Notes under the pieces: model-generated
Told to the model about the DNA's origin: nothing
Database searches by the model: none
Seen by the model: the letters and a program-made list of their open reading frames with translations, nothing else
Shown here: in pieces, positions 38,115-64,000 of the stretch
How the letters are laid out: each line of letters opens with the position of its first letter
How positions within the stretch are numbered: the stretch's first letter is position 1
Program-made: the position numbers and the translations under genes
NCBI RefSeq assembly: GCF_036417845.1
Contig: NC_089978.1
Coordinates: 134,658,288 to 134,722,287 of the forward strand
Direction: 5' to 3'
Source: Apteryx mantelli
Lineage: Eukaryota; Chordata; Aves; Apterygiformes; Apterygidae
DNA length: 64,000 nt

Positions 38115-38500
38115 CGGACATCAGGGAACGTCACCCTGCCCCCTCTCCTTTCCTGTAAGGTCCAACTTCGCCGTAGGCTTTACCCAAGACTGTAGCCTTA
38201 AGGTTGTAAGACAAAGACCATCTAAGTGAAATTCTAGGAAACAAAACCTGTCAAACCAGTGATCAGGCAACAGCAAAAGGGCTTAATGTATATGCAAGAA
38301 AGAAGCTGCAGGATACTAGAGACCCTGCTTTTACAGGGCAACAGGACAGTACCATTGATAGTATGGCTCTCTCTTACTCCTTATCATAGTATAGGCATTA
38401 TGAGTTAGCCAAATGGTCGCTCTTGGCCCAGAGAAAGCTGAGATAGATCACCCAGGTAGAGCTATGATGGTGACATTTTCTGACAAAGCTAAATCAAGAC
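38115..38500. other. Short intergenic gap between CHD4 3' end and NOP2 promoter
   Basis: Only about 0.4 kb separates the inferred CHD4 cleavage site from the NOP2 CpG island. No feature seen. Confidence 0.6.
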
Positions 38501-38504
38501 AATA

Positions 38505-39030
38505 AAATAAAATACAAGGAAATTTTATTTTTCAATTTTATCAAGATTTTCCTGTGGTTTTTTTTGTTTGTTTTTTTTTTTTTGTCTTCAAGCTGCTTAT
38601 TAGTGGACAAGTCTGGTCAGTTTTTGTATTAAAAAGGATCTTGATGGAGGTAGCTTTGTCTCTGTCCTGGCTTTTGCTTGGTTTTGCCTGTGCACTCATC
38701 TCAGTAAACAAACTCAAAATAAAATTAAAAACAAAAACTGGAATTCCAGGCCGAGGCAGTGAGCAACACAGCCAGATTCTCTGTGTAACAGAGGTGGCGC
38801 TGCGGCCTCCAGTCACTATATACAGAGTCCATCATACATCCCCCTCACTCCTAAGCACACTCCTTGCTCCAATGGCTGGCTGCAGAAGGAGTTTCTTCTC
38901 CCAGAGACCTGTACAGCAGCTTCCATGGAGGGAAACAGCACCCAGTCAGGAATGTCAGGCAGAGGGGTAGAGTGTGAAGGGGTGGGTCACTTCAGCTTGG
39001 CCAAAAGGTCAACAGCACTGGGCCAAGGAC
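38505..39030 (-). other. CHD4: CHD4 3' untranslated region
   Basis: About 0.53 kb from TGA (39033-39031) to a minus-strand AATAAA at 38529-38524, with U-rich sequence beyond. Includes an A-rich tract (plus strand T-runs at 38559-38583). Confidence 0.8.
38524..38529 (-). terminator. CHD4: CHD4 polyadenylation signal AATAAA
   Basis: Canonical hexamer followed in the sense direction by TTGTATTTTATTTTATTGTC, a good U-rich downstream element. Confidence 0.75.
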
Positions 39031-60400
<21,370 letters not shown>

Positions 60401-60460
60401 CCCAGCACCGCCTCTTAAAGGGGAAAAAAACCCGGCCAGGACCCGCCCCGCTCCCGCCTC

Positions 60461-60956
60461 CATCCCATAATATGCCCCAGGACCCCGGCAACAGGCCCCG
60501 CCCCATCTCCCTGGCAACCCCCCCAACTGAAACATCCCATAATATTCGCCCTCCCCTCAGAACTTCCCACTCACTGCCCGGCCCGGCATCCCATAATAAC
60601 AACCCCTCCCAGCAAGAACATCCCATAATACAACCCTCCCTCCGAGAAACATCCCATAATACTCCCCACACCCTAACCCCTTCACTCAGGCATCCCATAA
60701 TACTCGCCCCCTACCAGCCCCCCGCGCGCGCCCTAGCGCCCCGCGCCTCCGCTGCCCGGCCTGCCATCCCATAATAGGCACGTCCCCTAGCCGGCCCCCC
60801 CGGCCCGCCGCAATAACCCCCAGCACATCCCATAATAGTCATACCCCAGGCGCACATCCCATAATAGTCACTCCCTCCACACACACACCCCCCCGTTCAG
60901 GCAGGCATCCCATAATAGTCGCCGGCAGCCACCGTCCAGCCAGACATCCCATAATA
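60461..60956 (-). repeat. Homotypic array: 11 perfect copies of CATCCCATAATA upstream of CHD4
   Basis: Exact 12-mer copies (plus strand) start at 60461, 60533, 60587, 60619, 60650, 60691, 60765, 60826, 60855, 60906 and 60945. All share one orientation, reading TATTATGGGATG in the CHD4 sense. Start-to-start distances are 72, 54, 32, 31, 41, 74, 61, 29, 51 and 39. The spacers are GC-rich and unrelated to each other, so this is not an ordinary tandem repeat. Only the core is invariant, with a preceding purine-C preference such as ACATCCC. The array begins about 60-120 bases above the inferred CHD4 start site, where factor-binding sites would be expected. The binding protein is unknown. TCCCATAAT resembles half of the ZNF143/THAP11 promoter element, and CCATAATA resembles a half CArG box. 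Confidence 0.95.
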
Positions 60957-61164
60957 CTTCCAGCCACCCTCCCCACCGCCCGCAGGGCTCCGCCGCGCCG
61001 CCGCCGCCGCCGCCCCCAGCCCACCCTCGGCCCGCGCGGCGCCCCTGCCCCGCCGCCGCCCTCGGGGGCCTTTCCTGCCGCGGGGCACCGTCCCCCCCGC
61101 GCAGCCCCTAACGGTCCCGGGGCAGCCGGCCAGCTGCGCCGCCGTAGTGCTCAGGCACTGCCGC

Positions 61165-64000
61165 CCGGCTCCTGCGTGTCTCCCGGTGACACAGACTCTA
61201 GGGCCCCACGGCGGGCACCATCCTCCCCCTCAGAGGCAGCCGCTGGGGCAGCCGCTGGCCCCTGGCACTGGCTGAGACCGCCCCGGTGGGCACCCCGCGG
61301 CCTTCACTGGTGCTGGGCAGCAGCCAAAGCCAGGCATTGCTGTCCACGGGAGCCGTGGCCACACTCACACTTCCCGCACAACCCTTGATCGCACAATGAC
61401 CACACCACTGAGCTTGCCCCTCGCTGCGCACCCGCACCTGTGTCACGCTGCTCCCTCTGCCTCTCCTCGCACTGCCAGCCTCCCTGCAGCAGGGTTTGCC
61501 TGTCTGATGCCCCGCTCCGCAGTGCCCCGGAGGTCCTTCCCATGCCCACGCCTGGGTGCCCTGCTCGTCCCCTCTTTCTATATACTGAGGCAGGTAATCT
61601 GAGAGACACATATGGTGTTTATACCACGTTTTTGCCACTTCCTTCACACACATGCCAGAATCAGGCCCACGGTGCCCCATGCCAGGCTGGCACTCTGCTC
61701 TGTCACAGATACCCACAACACTGTGGTCCGTTCACGGTACCCATTGGTAGTCTGCAGCACTCTACAGCACAATCACCAGCCACCATCAGCAGCATGCATG
61801 TCAATCCCATAGTGACTCCTGTCACCTCCTGACCACACATACAGGCCTCTAGCACAGTGCATCTGCCTGTCATAAACGGCAGTACCTATAAAACTATTCC
61901 TACCCCAGGGATATGGAGAAAACCTCCAATATATTCTGTTCCTCCCTCCTGCTCTAGACATAGCCATTTTATAGCACCATACACTGCTCCCTGCTATTGC
62001 CCTCCACCAGCAAACTAATCATCACATTATATTGACATGAACAGTCCATAAAAATAAATATACCCCAATTATATACATGCAACATTATCATTAATTTCTC
62101 ATTATACAAAATCACATCCCATAATATTACCTATCCCCAATTTAGTATCTTTATAACACTATTAATCTCAATTAAGGCAGATGCACTGTACTGTCCATCT
62201 CACCCAATAAATACACAGGTGTCAAAGATTATACTCATCCCTCTTTAGATAAAAACATTCTGCATTGCCATCCCACTTCTTCTGGCACACATGCACATTT
62301 CACACAGTAGCACTGGCCCACTGCTGTAAAACACAGATTCCTGAAATACTAGTGGAGGCCTTACTGCTAACAGCCATCCTGTAATGTGATTTATACTTTG
62401 TCATGCAAATCATACCAAAAATCTGTCTCTACATGCACTGTATACATAGATACTCCATAACACTATCCATTTGCTTCTGCTGTGTGCCTTGATTTTCCAT
62501 AATGTTAGCAAACTCTTCACTATATACGTGTAGAGCCACCAGACTGCCCTCCTCCCCACCATAAGCACCTATGTGCCGAAATACTGTCAAGCTCGACCAT
62601 TTCATTCTTATGCCCCTCAACAATGTGTACTTCAATACAGTCCCGTAATGCTATCTATATATGCAGGCATTCCATAATATGACCCACCCCTCCTATGCAT
62701 ATCCTTCCTAGATTATTAGCAAAAACCAGACTGTATACTCCAAAATACTATTGCATTTTTAATCTTCTTATATGTACAGAAAATCCCACCACCCTTCCAA
62801 CCATCTGTGTTATACACACATGCAGTACATACCTGTACTCATACCTTTGCTTAAATTGCAATGACGCTGTCATTTATTTCAGATCTACAGAGGAAAAGTG
62901 GCATGAAAGAGCTATACTACAGATACTATCTATCTTCTATATGGATATGGCATAACAGTATATTCTGTGTAATAGAAATGTACGTATAATAATGCTATCC
63001 GCTCTGTACCGCCAAACTCACACAGACCACCATAGGACTTTTCATTCCCTCTTTTGCACACTGACAGCCATAATCCTCTCTAATAGAAGCTATGTGGACA
63101 GCCATGCCAAATTCCCATGCTAAGCAGACAAGCCCTAAATAGTTACTACAGAATTCTAAGTATCCCTCTTAAAATCTCACTCCTAGTGGTTTGATCACAT
63201 ATTAAAAGGCACTACACAGGCAAAGACACCATAAAGGGAGTTACTAGAGTTATCTCTACGCATACTCTGTAACACTCTTGCTGGTAGGGTTACCATCTTG
63301 AGAGGGCTGTTTACTACCAGTTATGCAATGTGTATAGCATCTCAGCCACAAAAGTGCCAAGTTTCCCAATTAGCCACCGCTTTGCTGAAATCTTTCTATA
63401 AACCACACTTGAACATATTTTTATCATTAATACTGTGCCTTTCCCACCTCACCTCCAACTCATTTTTCCTCATAACTCAGTTTATCAGTCAGCAGAAACC
63501 TTAATTTTCACTGTAAAAATTCCATGCTGAATATAAATTACAAATGAGGTGTTTTTAGCATTTGTGAGGATCAAGTAGATGGATTAAAAAAGAAAGAAAG
63601 AGACTTCTAAATGTTTTCCATTGATAACACTACAAGATAGAGTTCCAGCTGTTTGGCTGCTTTAAACTGCAAAGTTGCCCTACCTCACTGTTTCTTGATT
63701 ACTTACCAAGTTTAACTGAATCTTCTGAGTTTATAGCACTTAGCCTGGAAATAATCACAACACCATCTCTTCAATAAAATCTTCTGTACCTGCTGATCTG
63801 TGTTAACGCCCTGAAAAACATAGTACAGTTTTTTGAGGGGGAAATCCCTGCAACATTCCTCCACTTCAATGCTGTGCCTATGTTAGGGAAATCCTGATCA
63901 CCCCAAGCATTCTCTGTACACCTCTGTACAGCTCCACATCTAAGGATAGTTGGATGAAATGGGCTGTATATCCCCATGGTAACATGATGGCATGGCCTCT
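61165..64000. other. CHD4 upstream DNA without a recognised gene
   Basis: The left 0.45 kb is GC-rich. The remainder is AT-rich and contains many CCATAAT-like words. No exon of the expected next gene (LPAR5 in human) is visible. Confidence 0.5.
62115..62126 (-). repeat. Outlying perfect copy of CATCCCATAATA
   Basis: Same orientation as the array, 1.16 kb further upstream, now in AT-rich sequence. Near matches surround it: CATTCCATAATA at 62668-62679, CATCCTGTAATG near 62374, TTTTCCATAATG near 62495 and AATCCCATAGTG near 61803. Confidence 0.85.

Noticed and set aside
61198-61716. 172-residue minus-strand frame upstream of CHD4 as a candidate LPAR5 or other gene
   Set aside because: No transmembrane pattern or recognisable motif; does not resemble a receptor.

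Overview
Genomic DNA from a vertebrate, most likely a sauropsid (crocodilian, turtle or bird; I cannot separate these by eye). The evidence is multi-exon genes with GT-AG introns, three CpG-island promoters, CR1-type LINE fragments in both orientations, and a gene order matching the conserved block on human chromosome 12p13. No bacterial feature is present.

Layout, left to right: 1-1.62 kb holds the last five coding exons and 3'UTR of GAPDH (+). 1.62-13.2 kb is an intergenic stretch with a CA microsatellite and, at about 8.6-11.6 kb, the decayed remains of what looks like a DIRS-type tyrosine-recombinase retroelement. 13.2-25.3 kb is the complete IFFO1 gene (-, 9 coding exons, 542 aa). 25.7-32.3 kb is intergenic, with two CR1 fragments and a probable solo endogenous-retrovirus LTR. 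32.35-37.85 kb is the complete NOP2 gene (-, 16 coding exons, 679 aa), which includes a textbook AT-AC minor-class (U12) intron. 38.5-60.4 kb is the complete CHD4 gene (-, 39 coding exons, 1917 aa, plus a probable non-coding first exon). 60.4-64 kb is CHD4 upstream DNA with no recognisable gene.

Every coding exon was placed by reading splice sites and frame, and the exon sums are exact multiples of three for the three complete genes. CHD4, NOP2 and IFFO1 run tandemly on the minus strand, each from its own CpG island; GAPDH converges on IFFO1. The products are unrelated housekeeping or nuclear proteins: a glycolytic enzyme, a nuclear filament protein, an rRNA m5C methyltransferase and the NuRD remodeller. 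The cluster is conserved synteny, not an operon.

The most unusual structure is directly upstream of CHD4. Eleven perfect copies of the 12-mer CATCCCATAATA, all in one orientation, lie within 496 bp (60461-60956). They are separated by unrelated GC-rich spacers and spaced close to whole helical turns. One more perfect copy and several degenerate ones lie further upstream. The same 12-mer, in the same orientation relative to transcription, occurs in the repeated U3 part of the solo LTR at 30.8 kb.
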